From NCBI RefSeq assembly GCF_038050405.1, contig NZ_CP150901.1, positions 3,534,001-3,598,000 of the forward strand: DNA of 64,000 nucleotides, written 5' to 3'. The position numbers and the translations under genes were made by a program. Each line of letters begins with the position of its first letter. Positions within the stretch are counted from its first letter, which is position 1. The DNA is from Paraburkholderia sp. IMGN_8. GTDB taxonomy: Bacteria > Pseudomonadota > Gammaproteobacteria > Burkholderiales > Burkholderiaceae. The notes under the pieces are model-generated. The model made no database searches. It saw nothing but the letters and a program-made list of their open reading frames with translations, and was not told the origin of the DNA. Positions 18,902 to 29,200 of this stretch are shown piece by piece.

Positions 18902-19189
18902 TCATAGGCCTTCGACGAGAACCGCACGATAGCGCGACCCGTTGAAGCGGTGCTGCGCGACCGCCTGATACGCCGGACCGTCGTACCACGCGCGCGCGGC
19001 CGCCGTGGACGGAAACTCCACGACCACGACGCCCTCCGGCGCGTCGCCCTCGAGCACCTGCTGAGGTCCGTAGGCGGCGAGAATCTTGACCGGGTGACCT
19101 TTGAGTGTCTCGCCGACCTTGCTGTGGTAGGTGTCGAGTTCGCCCTGATCCTGCGTGCTTTCTCGTGTAAAGACAATATAAGTCGCCAT
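18902..19189 (-). CDS. DUF1330 family protein
   Basis: 95 residues, a small alpha/beta-barrel-type (dimeric ferredoxin-like) protein. Typical blocks: MATYIVFTRE, the VKILAAYGPQQVLEG strand, GVVVVEFPSTAAARAWYDGP and YQAVAQHRFNGSRYRAVLVE. The ATG at 19189 follows a CAGGAG ribosome site. Function unknown. It lies upstream of the MlaC-like gene on the same strand and may head that small operon. Confidence 0.85.
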   Translation of the reverse strand: MATYIVFTRESTQDQGELDTYHSKVGETLKGHPVKILAAYGPQQVLEGDAPEGVVVVEFPSTAAARAWYDGPAYQAVAQHRFNGSRYRAVLVEGL

Positions 19190-19340
19190 AGCATACGCTC
19201 CTGCAGTGGTGTGAAGTTGCACACGATGATGCCACCAAACCGCAAACGCCGTCGGCGCGGCGCCTCCGCGCAGGTGTCGGGTCGCCACGTAGGCGCGAGG
19301 CCCACTAGCCCACTACGGAGACGTTCGCCAGGCGATCGTA

Positions 19341-19377
19341 GAGTTGGAGTCGCTGGAGTTGGAGTCGCTGGAGTTGG
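19341..19377 (+). repeat. Short 15-bp tandem repeat
   Basis: GAGTTGGAGTCGCTG occurs twice in tandem and is followed by a third partial copy (GAGTTGG), within the non-coding gap between the DUF1330 gene and the LysR gene. Likely replication slippage. Confidence 0.8.
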
Positions 19378-19413
19378 CCAGCCGTTCTCCTGCCAGCAGC
19401 ATGCGCCAGCGCG

Positions 19414-20319
19414 TCAGATACTTTCACTCGCCTTCAGAAAATCGACAAAGGCACGCAACGGCGCAGGCAAGTGGCGACGCCCCGGATAGTAAAGAAACGG
19501 CCCCGAGAAGCGCTGCCACCACGGCTCCAGGATCGGCTCCAATGCTCCGCTATCGAGATGCGGGCGCAGCACATCTTCGAAAATGTGGATGACGCCCACC
19601 CCTGCTACGGCCGTACTGATTGCAAGGTCGACTGCCGCGCCGGGCCTGACCAGCAGCGGTCCCGGAGGATCCAGTCGCACCACCTCGCCGCCCCGCTCAA
19701 AATCCCAGGTCGGCTTCGCGCCGCCGGCAAACTGGCCGCGCAAGCATGCGTGAGAAAGCAGGTCGCGCGGGTGCTCGGGTCTGCCGTGCGTGTCGAGATA
19801 CTCCGGAGCCGCAGCCGTAGCGAAACGCTGCACACGTGGCCCGATCGGGGTGGCGATCATGTCCTGCTCGAGTCGCTCGTCATAGCGAATGCCCGCGTCG
19901 CAGCCGATCGAAAGCACATCGACGAACCCATCCTCGACCACCACCTCCACGCGGATGTCGGGATAAGCCTTGAGGAATGGCGCAATGATGGTTGGCAATA
20001 CGATCCGCGCGGCGCTCGCCGGCACGTTGAGTTTGAGCGTGCCCGTCGGCTTATCTCTGAACCCGTTCAGGACATCCAGCGCCCCTTCCATCTCGCTGAA
20101 CAATGGCGTCAGCTTTTCGATGAGACGCAGTCCCGCTTCGGTTGGCGCCACGCTGCGTGTCGTCCGGTTGAGCAGCCGCAGGCCGAGCTTCGACTCGAGA
20201 CGACGTACGGCGATGCTGAGGCTCGAGGCGGAGACGCCACTGATTCGGGCTGCGTCACGAAAGCCGCCGGCGCGCGCGACTGAAACGAACGCGGCAAGAT
20301 CGTTGAACTCCATGGCCAT
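19414..20319 (-). CDS. LysR-family regulator, divergent from aldo-keto reductase
   Basis: 301 residues. Winged helix: FNDLAAFVSVARAGGFRDAA, then SSLSIAVRRLESKLGLRLLN and RTTRSVAPTEAG. The substrate-binding domain has the usual LNVPASAARIVLPTIIAPFL and AGIRYDERLEQDMIA blocks. It is transcribed away from the aldo-keto reductase gene; the 97-bp gap contains TTGTTAAACAA, a T-N11-A-like dyad suited to LysR binding. It probably regulates that reductase. Confidence 0.93.
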   Translation of the reverse strand: MAMEFNDLAAFVSVARAGGFRDAARISGVSASSLSIAVRRLESKLGLRLLNRTTRSVAPTEAGLRLIEKLTPLFSEMEGALDVLNGFRDKPTGTLKLNVPASAARIVLPTIIAPFLKAYPDIRVEVVVEDGFVDVLSIGCDAGIRYDERLEQDMIATPIGPRVQRFATAAAPEYLDTHGRPEHPRDLLSHACLRGQFAGGAKPTWDFERGGEVVRLDPPGPLLVRPGAAVDLAISTAVAGVGVIHIFEDVLRPHLDSGALEPILEPWWQRFSGPFLYYPGRRHLPAPLRAFVDFLKASESI

Positions 20320-20327
20320 TGTTCACT

Positions 20328-20338
20328 TTGTTAAACAA
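20328..20338. promoter_or_regulatory. Dyad TTGTTAAACAA between LysR and aldo-keto reductase genes
   Basis: A perfect 11-bp dyad (TTGTT-A-AACAA) only 9 bp upstream of the LysR start and 79 bp from the reductase start, a usual position for a LysR autoregulatory site. The same 11-mer recurs at 45127-45137. Confidence 0.45.
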
Positions 20339-20416
20339 CCCGTGCAATTTAGATCGGATTATCTAACAACGCAAACATCTCCATACTGGCACTCGGCATT
20401 CATCAAGGAGAGCGCC

Positions 20417-21298
20417 ATGTCGAAGTCCACATCCATCAATACATTTCCGCTTGCAGGTCGCCCCGTTCGCCGTATGGGCTACGGCGCCATGCAGCTTGCC
20501 GGACCCGGCGTATTCGGGCCGCCGAAGGATCGTGACGCGGCCATCGCGGTACTGCGCGAAGCGGTGGCGTCGGGCGTCAATCACATCGATACGAGCGACT
20601 TCTACGGGCCGTACATCACCAACCAGCTCATTCGTGAAGCGCTCCATCCGTACCCGGACGACCTTGTGATCGTCACCAAGGTGGGTGCCGTCCGTGGTGA
20701 AGACGGCTCGTGGCTACCGGCACTCGAGCCGGAAGATATCAAGCGCGGGGTCCACGACAATCTTCGCAACCTCGGTGTCGACGCGCTCGACGTCGTCAAC
20801 ATGCGGATCATGGGCAGCGTCCACGCCCCGACTGAAGGATCGATCGCAAAGCAGGTCGCGGCCCTTGCCGAACTTCAGCGTCAGGGGCTCGTGCGTCACA
20901 TCGGCCTCTCCAACGTGACCTCGGCCCAGGTCGCCGAGGCGCAGGGCATCGCGGAGATCGTCTGCGTGCAGAACCATTACAACCTGGTCCATCGAGACGA
21001 CGACGCGCTGGTCGACGAACTGGCGGGCAAGGGCATTGCCTACGTGCCGTTCTTCCCGCTTGGCGGATTCACGCCGATTCAATCGTCAGCGCTGTCCAAG
21101 GTCGCCCAGATGATCGGCGCGACGCCGATGCAGGTGGCACTCGCCTGGCTCCTCCATCGCGCGCCTAACATTCTGCTGATCCCGGGCACTTCGTCGCTCG
21201 AACATCTGCGTGAAAACATGCAGGCGGCACAATGGACCTTACCGGACACGGTGCTCGCTGAACTGGACGCGATAGGAAGCGTCAACGGGGAAAAGTGA
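20417..21298 (+). CDS. Aldo/keto reductase
   Basis: 293 residues. A TIM-barrel AKR with the catalytic Asp and Tyr in NHIDTSDFYGP, Lys in VIVTKVGAV, and His-less variant IMGSVHAPTEG where many AKRs have an LH-x-P-D block. Near the C-terminus, IPGTSSLEHLRENM is the NADP(H) phosphate-binding segment. The ATG at 20417 is preceded by AAGGAG. It reduces aldehydes or ketones with NADPH; the substrate is unknown. Control by the divergent LysR is likely. Confidence 0.92.
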   Translation: MSKSTSINTFPLAGRPVRRMGYGAMQLAGPGVFGPPKDRDAAIAVLREAVASGVNHIDTSDFYGPYITNQLIREALHPYPDDLVIVTKVGAVRGEDGSWLPALEPEDIKRGVHDNLRNLGVDALDVVNMRIMGSVHAPTEGSIAKQVAALAELQRQGLVRHIGLSNVTSAQVAEAQGIAEIVCVQNHYNLVHRDDDALVDELAGKGIAYVPFFPLGGFTPIQSSALSKVAQMIGATPMQVALAWLLHRAPNILLIPGTSSLEHLRENMQAAQWTLPDTVLAELDAIGSVNGEK

Positions 21299-21335
21299 AG
21301 CGCGCGAATTGCGCAGGAGAAGCGACCGGTGCATG

Positions 21336-21363
21336 TGTGACCGCACAATAGAGTTTGACACAA
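21336..21363 (+). repeat. Left terminal inverted repeat with TnsB-like site
   Basis: The repeat begins TGTGACCGC and continues ACAATAGAGTTTGACACAA. It is the mirror copy of 38462-38489, differing at three positions. It lies 37 bp after the aldo-keto reductase stop codon. Confidence 0.8.
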
Positions 21364-21413
21364 CACATGCAATAAAATCATGTATTTAGCGACAAGTGTG
21401 ATCTCACGCCAAG

Positions 21414-21432
21414 CTATTAGAGTTTGGCACAA
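21414..21432 (+). repeat. Second TnsB-like site at the left end
   Basis: CTATTAGAGTTTGGCACAA matches the left terminal site ACAATAGAGTTTGACACAA at 15 of 19 positions and has the same orientation, 69 bp further inside. Confidence 0.6.
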
Positions 21433-21562
21433 GAAGTGGCTCATGCTCTGTCGCTTTCATACCGCCGGCTGGCCACCGAGAGTGCGGCTTCTGATTTCCA
21501 TGCACTTGCGAAACGGAATCAGTAGCGCGCAGGCGGTCGCGGGGTGGCTGGCACACTGCGCA

Positions 21563-22999
21563 TTACCGGTCCAACCCATGCGGGTCGCGCAGCTTGCCCC
21601 ACGCTTCGTATCGCCGGCGCTTCCAGCCGTTCTTTGCCCGGATCCTGTCCAGGTGTGCACACGACGGACACCAGCGTCCGGAGACGACATTCCACGCCTT
21701 CGCCGTCCAGTCGTGGCCCCTCGCGCACCGCCATTGCAGCCGGTCGTGCGAAGACCGGAAGGTCTCCGACAGACAATCTCCGCCGCGCGCCTGCGCGATC
21801 GCCTTCATGTCTGCCAGCGTGTATTTGCGGCGGCCGCTGCAGTACGGGCACCACCAGCCACGCTGGATCATCAGGCGAGGCGCCTGCTGCCAGACATGCC
21901 CTTCGCTGCATTGCCATTCGAGCGGCGTGGCGGCACCCTGGTAACCTTCCGACAGACACCGCCCGCCGCGCAGCGCGGCCAGTTCGTGCATCCGTTCCAT
22001 ATCGCGGGTTTGCTTGCGCTCGTGCCGGCATTGCGGACACCAGCTTCCCGTGACCACGAGCGCGGGCGTGGCCTCCCAGACGTGTCTCTGCCCGCAGCGC
22101 CACCGCAGTTTTTCCTGCACGGTAAGATAGCTATCCGAAAGGCATTCACCGCCTCGGGTATGGGCCAGCGCCTGCATGTCGGCGAGCGAATAGCGGCGGC
22201 CACTGCAGTATGGACACCACTGGCCCTGCTGGATCCTGGTCGACGCCGCTTCCCAGGTGTGTCCCCGGGCGCATCGCCACTGCAGGTACGCGTGCGCGTT
22301 GACATACCGATCCGACAGGCATTGGCCCCCGCGTTCCGCCGCGATCTCGCGCATCCTGCCGATGCCTGTGCGACTCTGTTCGCGCTGGCATTGGGGGCAC
22401 CAGTGCCCTTTGACGATGGCTGCTTTCGATTCCCACTCGTGACCCTGTGCGCAGCGCCAGCGTAACGGCTGGTGCTGGTTGAGATAATCACCGGACAGGC
22501 ATTGGCCACCGCGGCTCGCGGCAAGCTCCCGCATCTGTTCGATCGTATGGCGCCGTCGCCTGTCCCAGCACAGTTGGCACCAGTGGCCAGCAAAGACAGT
22601 AGCCGGGGTCGTCTGCCAGCGATGACCGTCCGCACACTCGAACCACAGCGGGGTGGTCCCGTTGAAGTATTCCGACGACAGGCAGCGGCCGCCCAGACCG
22701 GCGGCGGCACGCTGCGCATCGGCCAGCGACCGGCGTGTACTCTTTACGGCACAGACCCGGCACCAGGTGCCGCGCTTTACGCTGTTCGGCACGGCAAGCC
22801 ACCGGTGCCCTTCCGCGTATTCCCATTCCAGGCGGGTATTAGCGTTCACGTATGCCGTCGACACGCATTTGCCGCCTCGCTGCGCGGCAATGGCCTGCAT
22901 CTCCTCGATCGCCAGAGGGGCAGGCCCGCGGCGTTTCGCCGGAGATCTGCGTTGCTCACCTGCTGGGGCACTGGTCGTCGTCCTGCGTTGCATATCCAT
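21563..22999 (-). CDS. Seven-fold tandem zinc-ribbon repeat protein
   Basis: 478 residues made of seven units of about 60 residues after a basic N-terminus. Each unit has a helix (such as LADMQALAHTRGG), GGxCLS, a strand ending in WRCARGHxW, and a WCPxC knuckle. GGxC cysteines fall at residues 45, 106, 167, 227, 286, 348 and 409. The Cys, His and CxxC pattern fits one zinc ribbon or treble clef per unit; unit 1 has Tyr in place of the middle Cys (WEYAEGH). The tail is basic. Such modules are known next to nuclease or phage-like proteins and probably bind nucleic acid. No enzyme domain is present. It lies 200 bp inside the left terminal repeat and may be element cargo. Confidence 0.75.
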   Translation of the reverse strand: MDMQRRTTTSAPAGEQRRSPAKRRGPAPLAIEEMQAIAAQRGGKCVSTAYVNANTRLEWEYAEGHRWLAVPNSVKRGTWCRVCAVKSTRRSLADAQRAAAGLGGRCLSSEYFNGTTPLWFECADGHRWQTTPATVFAGHWCQLCWDRRRRHTIEQMRELAASRGGQCLSGDYLNQHQPLRWRCAQGHEWESKAAIVKGHWCPQCQREQSRTGIGRMREIAAERGGQCLSDRYVNAHAYLQWRCARGHTWEAASTRIQQGQWCPYCSGRRYSLADMQALAHTRGGECLSDSYLTVQEKLRWRCGQRHVWEATPALVVTGSWCPQCRHERKQTRDMERMHELAALRGGRCLSEGYQGAATPLEWQCSEGHVWQQAPRLMIQRGWWCPYCSGRRKYTLADMKAIAQARGGDCLSETFRSSHDRLQWRCARGHDWTAKAWNVVSGRWCPSCAHLDRIRAKNGWKRRRYEAWGKLRDPHGLDR

Positions 23000-23294
23000 T
23001 AATCCGTTTGCACAATTCCAAGGCCCGGCCGATCATCGCCACGAGCCCGGCTCGCGATTTGCGTGTCCGTCACCGCCGGCCGCGTTAGTGTTACCAGCAG
23101 GACTACGAATCAACCGGGTGGCGAGCAGCAAAAGCCACCGCGACCGTGACGTGTGAGCTCCACGGGGCCACGACATCGCCCGGTATCAGGGCGAAGACCG
23201 AAAACGCCGCGTCGCTGCGCACCGACTGTCCAGCTTCGTGCGAAACGCGTGTCCAGCTTCCGCCAGTCACGCAGTCAGTCGCGCACCCGGCGCG

Positions 23295-23876
23295 CTACGC
23301 CTTCTCCGGCTGGCGCAGGTTGCACATGACCAGCGTGTTGAGCATCAGCGCGATCTGTTGCAGGCCGAGCGCATAGTCCCCAAGTTGCGCGTCGCTGGGG
23401 ATGGACCCGCCACGCGCGGCACCCGCCCGCTGCGATGCGCCCAGCAGCAGGGCGTTGGTGGCGATCGAGACATAACCCGCCGCCGTGTTCGCGCTATCCG
23501 CGAACATCAGCGCACGAAGCCCCGGCGATGTCGCGGTGGGAATGGTGCCGATCTGGCGCGTCGCGCGGTCCAGATACCGCCCTGCCAGCCAGACGTGATA
23601 GAGCGGACTGCGCACGCCGGCCGTGGTATCGGGCACACCCGCGGCAATCTCGCGTTCGAAGGCGGCGGCATCGTCAGCCGGCACCCGGGGCAGCTTCGCC
23701 CGCAGCAGCACCATGGATTTCGCAATGTCGGAGGCACCGGTCGCCCGGAGCTGCTGGCATACGCGAGCCGCGTCGCTGAGTACGCCCGCTATCGGTCCTT
23801 CGGCCGCGACGGCTGCCAGCGCAGCCATCAGGACGGGCAGCGCAACGGCTGCCATGCGGAGATACGGATTCGTCAT
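23295..23876 (-). CDS. Exported hypothetical protein, last gene of the T6SS operon
   Basis: 193 residues with a clear signal peptide (MAAVALPVLMAALAAVAAEG), then a mainly helical, Ala-rich mature part with two cysteines and no recognised motif. Its ATG overlaps the tssJ stop (ATGA, 23873-23876), so it is translationally coupled to the T6SS genes. A periplasmic role in assembling or guarding the membrane complex is inference only. Confidence 0.65.
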   Translation of the reverse strand: MTNPYLRMAAVALPVLMAALAAVAAEGPIAGVLSDAARVCQQLRATGASDIAKSMVLLRAKLPRVPADDAAAFEREIAAGVPDTTAGVRSPLYHVWLAGRYLDRATRQIGTIPTATSPGLRALMFADSANTAAGYVSIATNALLLGASQRAGAARGGSIPSDAQLGDYALGLQQIALMLNTLVMCNLRQPEKA

Positions 23877-24391
23877 TTTTGCCGCTCCGTATCGAGCTCG
23901 AGATTACGCCCCGCAGCCACCAGCCTGACGGGATCTGTCTGTTTCCACTGCGATTTCGGAACCAGTACCGACCACTCGGCGTCGGAGGTATCGCGAAAGA
24001 ACGCCGCCACGCCCACGTAGTTCGCCGCCTCGTCCATCGGTTCAGATAGCTTCAGCGTCTGCCCCGGCCCCAGCGTCATGTCCCGGCTCCAGAGCGTTGC
24101 CGCTTTCAGCGCATCGCTGCCGCCGAGCAGTTGCGCGTAGCTCGCCGTTGCAAAGGGCCGCTCATCCTTCAACTGGTAGATGCGCAGCACGACCGGCAGC
24201 GACGCGCCGCGCGTGTCCTGATTCAGTGCGCTGCGCGCCACGATGACGAGGCTCATCTGCCTGACCTTCGTCTCGAATACCGCGCGCGTGGCGTCCGCGG
24301 TTCCATCCTTCACCGACTGCCACATCCCGCACGCCGGGAGGGCCAGCGCGAGGCCCACGCCGAGCGCGCCCCGCATGATCCGGGTGCTCAT
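23873..24391 (-). CDS. tssJ: T6SS outer-membrane lipoprotein TssJ
   Basis: 172 residues. The lipobox LALPAC gives the lipidated Cys. The mature domain has the TssJ/VasD transthyretin-like pattern: LVIVARSALNQDTRGASLPV, then VLRIYQLKDERPFATASY, LLGGSDALKAATLW and AANYVGVAAFFRDTSDAEW. It anchors the T6SS membrane complex at the outer membrane and binds the TssM periplasmic tip. The start at 24391 overlaps the tssF stop (ATGA). The order tssM-tssF-tssJ is unusual. Confidence 0.88.
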   Translation of the reverse strand: MSTRIMRGALGVGLALALPACGMWQSVKDGTADATRAVFETKVRQMSLVIVARSALNQDTRGASLPVVLRIYQLKDERPFATASYAQLLGGSDALKAATLWSRDMTLGPGQTLKLSEPMDEAANYVGVAAFFRDTSDAEWSVLVPKSQWKQTDPVRLVAAGRNLELDTERQK

Positions 24392-26250
24392 CAGAAAGGC
24401 GCTCCCTCGAAGTCGATGCGCGGATAGACCGTCTCCTTGCCGTCGATCATCAGCACCAGTTGCATGGAAAGGTGGAAGCACGCGTAACGTCCCATGAAGC
24501 GGTTGAGCACGTCACCAAACAGCACCGCATCGCCCGGCCCGTCGAAGGCGGTCGCGTCGAGCTCAACGTGTACGCAGGCGATCCGTTGGACGTATGCACG
24601 TTCCACCACCTGCTTCTCGGAGAACCGCACATCCCTGATCGCCTCGATGCGTCGCGAAACCCCGTCGTCCGGTGCCCAGTCGTAGAGCTCCAGCGTCTCG
24701 TGCAGCGCCGGCGCGCCTTCCATGTGAATCCGGTTCAGTTCGTTCGCACCGCCCGCCGTAAAGTGGCCGAGCACGCGCCAGTCATATCCCGGGTAGTAGC
24801 GCGGCGGATAGAGCGGCAGGGTCGGCGCCGTCAGGTTGCGCACCGACGCGATGCCGGTAAAACCCGATACCGTTTCGGTGATCGTTGCCTCGGCAAGCGC
24901 CATACGCGGCAGGCGTCCGTTGTTCGCGAGCGCGCGCACCGTCAGGTAGCGGTCCGGGTGGGGACGGTCCTCATCGTCCTGAGCATTCCGGTATGTCCCC
25001 GCCCATAGCTGGCCCGCCAGCGTCACCCACAGTTCCCGCCCCCGCGCGCCGAAACGCGTCGAGGTATGGAAGTACCGTTCCGGCTTCTCGTAACACAGCA
25101 TCCAGCCGCGATGCCGGAAGCTCGTAAACGCCCGGTACTCATGCCGTGCGCTGTCCTCCGGGTGGGCGGCGATGACCGCGAGCACGTCGTACGGCTCGAC
25201 GTAACCCGCGACGCCTTCCTGCACGCGGACGCGGTGTTCCCGGTCATGCCAGTCGGCAGGCTGCAGCGGCAATGCGTCGACCTCGAACAGGTTGATGACG
25301 GGTGTACAGAACAGGCGGAAGCTGTCGCGACTGACCGGATGATCGCCGGGCATGCGAGCGGCCAGCTCGATCTCGAAGGTCATCTGCGCTTCGCCCGCCG
25401 GCAGCACTGCGGTATCGAAGCCGCACAGGTCGACGAAGTGGAATTTCTGCGGAAACGCGAAATACTCCAGCATGGTCTGCTCGCGGTCGAGCTGCTGGTC
25501 ACGCTTCGGGTCCATGACCGGCCATAGCCGCGTCGACGGGCCGAAGCCCGCAGCCTCGAAGCACACACTATCGAGTCGCTGCAGTTCGCCGTTGCGCACC
25601 GACGGGAGGCGCAGGCTGATTGACGCGACCTGGCGCGTCAGCGCCGCGTACAGCGCCGCAGCGGCGGGGCGGTCACCATGCAGGTACAGGCGGATGCGCG
25701 AGAGGTCCATGCGCTCGCGCTGCTCTCCGAGGCAGAGGCCGAACGTAAGGCGGATGACGGTGCGCCCGTCGGCGCGTACCGCGACGTGCGCGTCCTCCAC
25801 CGAGAGCGGCAGCAGTTCGACGGCCTGCGTCGTCCGGTACAGGCACTGCACCACATCGGGACCGACGGGCGCCGAGCGCACCACGGCCCCGGCGGGGATC
25901 TGCGCCGCCGTCGAGCCCGTGCGGTTCAGGGGCGTGCACTCAAGGATCGACAGGGAGGGAATCGCCCGCGCCGCGTATTCATACAGGTTATCGAGCAGCT
26001 CGTCGGTAACTTCCGGCATCCCATCGTCGAGCTTCATGCGCAGCCGCGCCATGAGCAGTGCGAAACCTTCGTAGACCGCACGCATCGGCCCCTCGGGTTC
26101 GCCGTAGAGCATCCCCATGCGCCGCGCGGCGTCGGGATGGGCCTGCGCAAACTCGCGGCCTGCCTCGCGCAGATAGCGCATTTCCCCGTCGAAATACCTG
26201 AGGAACGGCGTCTCATGTTCAAGCTGGTGCTTCTTCCACGGCGCGGTCAT
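24391..26250 (-). CDS. tssF: T6SS baseplate protein TssF (VasA/ImpG)
   Basis: 619 residues, the normal family length. The N-terminus is FLRYFDGEMRYLREAGREFA, followed by HPDAARRMGM and VTDELLDNLYEYAARAIPSL, which is diagnostic of TssF. The EYFAFPQKFHFVDL block in the middle and the C-terminal YACFHLSMQLVLMIDGKE also fit. TssF forms the baseplate wedge with TssG, TssE and TssK; none of those partners is encoded here. The ATG at 26250 overlaps the tssM stop. Confidence 0.92.
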   Translation of the reverse strand: MTAPWKKHQLEHETPFLRYFDGEMRYLREAGREFAQAHPDAARRMGMLYGEPEGPMRAVYEGFALLMARLRMKLDDGMPEVTDELLDNLYEYAARAIPSLSILECTPLNRTGSTAAQIPAGAVVRSAPVGPDVVQCLYRTTQAVELLPLSVEDAHVAVRADGRTVIRLTFGLCLGEQRERMDLSRIRLYLHGDRPAAAALYAALTRQVASISLRLPSVRNGELQRLDSVCFEAAGFGPSTRLWPVMDPKRDQQLDREQTMLEYFAFPQKFHFVDLCGFDTAVLPAGEAQMTFEIELAARMPGDHPVSRDSFRLFCTPVINLFEVDALPLQPADWHDREHRVRVQEGVAGYVEPYDVLAVIAAHPEDSARHEYRAFTSFRHRGWMLCYEKPERYFHTSTRFGARGRELWVTLAGQLWAGTYRNAQDDEDRPHPDRYLTVRALANNGRLPRMALAEATITETVSGFTGIASVRNLTAPTLPLYPPRYYPGYDWRVLGHFTAGGANELNRIHMEGAPALHETLELYDWAPDDGVSRRIEAIRDVRFSEKQVVERAYVQRIACVHVELDATAFDGPGDAVLFGDVLNRFMGRYACFHLSMQLVLMIDGKETVYPRIDFEGAPF

Positions 26251-29200
26251 GGTTGTAACTCCGGGGGCAAAGGTGGCAGGGAGGGCAGTCCGGATATCAC
26301 TCCGGCACGGCCCGTCACGAAGATGCGCTCCGGCATGCGGAAACCGCGCAGCCTGAGCAGCTCCAGTGGCCCCGCCCCCGCCTGCGTGCGCAGCACATAA
26401 CGCAGCGGTGCCGCCGTACCGTCTGGCGTGTCGCCGGCCGTGGCGGAAGCAGCCTTCGCGGCCTCGCTGCCAGTCCCGGCATTCCAGACCAGTTCGTAGC
26501 GCGTATCGTCGAGCGGTCTCACCTGGGCTTTCTCCAGCATCCGCAGGAACGCCCAGTCGCCTGTCGCGTCGAACGCGATACGGAGTCCCCCGTTGAGCGT
26601 CTGCCAGGTCAGCAACGCGTGGCCGCTTAGGCCATTGCCCGGCCACGCGAGCGGCGACCAGGTCTCGTGCTGGTTGAAGTAGACGACCTGTTGCCCGTCT
26701 ACCGTCAGCTCCGTGCGCGTCACGCTGGGCGTCGGCTGCGGCATGATCTCGAAGTGATAACCGGCCTCGCCCTGCGCATAGAGGCGTGCGCCCAACGGGC
26801 CGATCAGCCGCAGCATGGCGAGGAACTTCGGGTCGAACTGCAGCGACTGCGGCGCGAGTTCGTTGGGTACCCACTGGTCGCCCTGGCGCTTGAGCACGCC
26901 GGACAGTTCGACCTCGATAAAGCGGTTGATCAGCCCCGTGTCGGCCCGCACGTAACGACCGAACTCGGCAAAGGACGCGTCCGCGCTCGTCGGCGAGAAC
27001 GGATAGCGTGAGGCGAACGTCGTCGCGAAGGGCGCTGTCACGCCCGCACGCCACGCCTCATTCAGGCTCGCGGCGGCAGGCTGGAGAACGGCTTGCCAGG
27101 CTGCGTCGAGCGGCTGCACGAACATCGTCTGTCCGAAACCTGCCCACTGCGCACCGAGGCTCGCAGCGGTCAGCGCCGCGTCGTCGCGCGCCTGCGACAG
27201 ATCCGAGAGCTTGCCCTGGAAGACCGCCTGCGCGAGCGAGCGCGCCATCGCCTGCGCATCCGGACTCGACTGGATCCGCTGCAGCTTCAGGCGCACGGTC
27301 GTATCGGCTGTCAGTACGCGCGAAAGACTGACGCCGCTAAACGCGGCGGCGTTGGCCGGGTTGCCGTTGACCGCCTTGCCGCTGACCGCTGCCGCGTTTG
27401 CGTCGCCGAGCAGCGCCAGCAGCGGGCCGAACGAGCGGTCCAGCGGGTTCACTACGGGAGCCTGTGTCGCATCGCTGCCACTACCGCCGAGCAGCCCCTG
27501 CGCCTTGCGTACAAGCGTATCAGTCAGCGCCTGCGAGGGACGGCCCGCCTCGCCCTGATACTGCACCGACTTCATGACCGCGAGCAGCGGCGAAGTCTGC
27601 GCATCGGTCAGGCGCGTCAGCTGGTCAATCACGCCGGAGAAGCTCGTCGCCGGGATCCACTGGAAGCTGTTGAGCATGGTCGTCCAGGCCGCCGTGTAGT
27701 CCGTGAAGTAACGCTCGCGCAACCGCTGCCTGAGGTCGTCGGTTTCGTGCTTCGCATCGAGCGCGGCGCGCGCCGCGTCGACCGTTCCTTCAACGACGGT
27801 AGCACTCACCTGGGCGGTCGGTTGGTCGCCGCTCAGCACCCAGTCCGCCTTGACGTGCTGCCCCTTCGCGGCGGCGTCGATGGCCCTCCCGATGACACCT
27901 TCCCAGGCTGCACGCGTAAAGATGCCCGGCACCGTCTGCGTCGTCGTGAACAGGCCATGCGCGTCCGACCCGGCGAGCAGCGTCGCGAGCGAGACGTCCG
28001 CGTACTTGCCGCGCGCGTCGTCGAGTACGCGCTGATAAAGCACATCGTCGCTCGCCGCCAGACCAATCTGGTTGACGAGCGTCGAGCGCATCTGTGTGAC
28101 GAGCGGTATCGACGTGCTGATCCGCCAGTCAGGATGTGCCTTGAGGTGGTCCGCCCAGAAGCCCGCAAGCTGCTGCGAGGTGTCGAGCCATTCGCCGGCG
28201 CGCATCCCGACTACGGCGGGCCACACGTCCAGCATCTGCGCCTTGAGAAACGGCGCGTCGGCGCGTGCCGGCGTGGCGAGCATCAGGTAGGCCCTGAGTC
28301 GGTTGTAGGCGAGCTGCTGTGCATCGTGGCTCTGCTGCTCGTCGGCGCGGACCTGCGAGAGCTGCGCGAGCTGCCCTTCCAGCGCCTGCACGACCGGTTG
28401 CCGCAGGTTACGCAGGGCGACGGTCCTGTAGGGCTGCCACAGCGCATCGAGCAGGTCATCGTTACGCGAGAGGCCTGCGCGCAGGTACCACGGCACCCCA
28501 TGCTGACGCCGGTATTCGAGCGTGTCGATCTGATGCTGCAGAGCGAGCAGCGTACGCATCGCCCGCGGTGTGCCAGGCGTAGTCGCCAGCGCCGCTGTCG
28601 CAGTCGCTTCGGCTTCCTTGACGAGTGTCCGGTTGCCGAGGCCCGATACGATCAGCGCGACCGTCCAGACGACTGCACAGGCAAGGGCGCCCATCGCGAG
28701 CGCGTCGGGCCAGTAAAAGCCGGCGCGGCGGCCCCGATAGTTAGGCGAGCCTGCCGCGATCTCCCGCCACACCGGCAGCAGGGCCGCTGGCTGTTCGCGC
28801 GTCACCGTCTGTGCGGGCGGCCCTTCGACTGGCTGGACGGGCGTGTCGTCTCCGTTGGCGACTGGTACCGGCACGACGGACGCACCAGGAAAGACCGGCG
28901 CGAACATGACGCCTGCCAGCGGCGCGCGCAGCCAGTTTGACGCAGCCAGGCCCTGCAGGCCCTCGGCGATGCGTTTGCAATGGTCACCGACGTATTTCGA
29001 GATCTCCAGCATCCAGGTCGTCCACTGCGGCTCCCCGCACAGGCGTACGCCTGCGTGCGCCGTCCTCTGCTCGACCTCGTCCAGCAGCGCCGGCAATCTG
29101 GCGGCGGCCTCCTGTGCCTGTTTGCGCGTATCGTTCGGCATGAAAGTACCGACGGCGTCGAACTGCTCCGACGGGCTGCCGTGCGCCTCTACCGGGTGCA

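Noticed and set aside
27093..28940. 615-codon plus-strand frame inside tssM
   Set aside because: Arg/His-rich antisense shadow of tssM without any motif or start signal.
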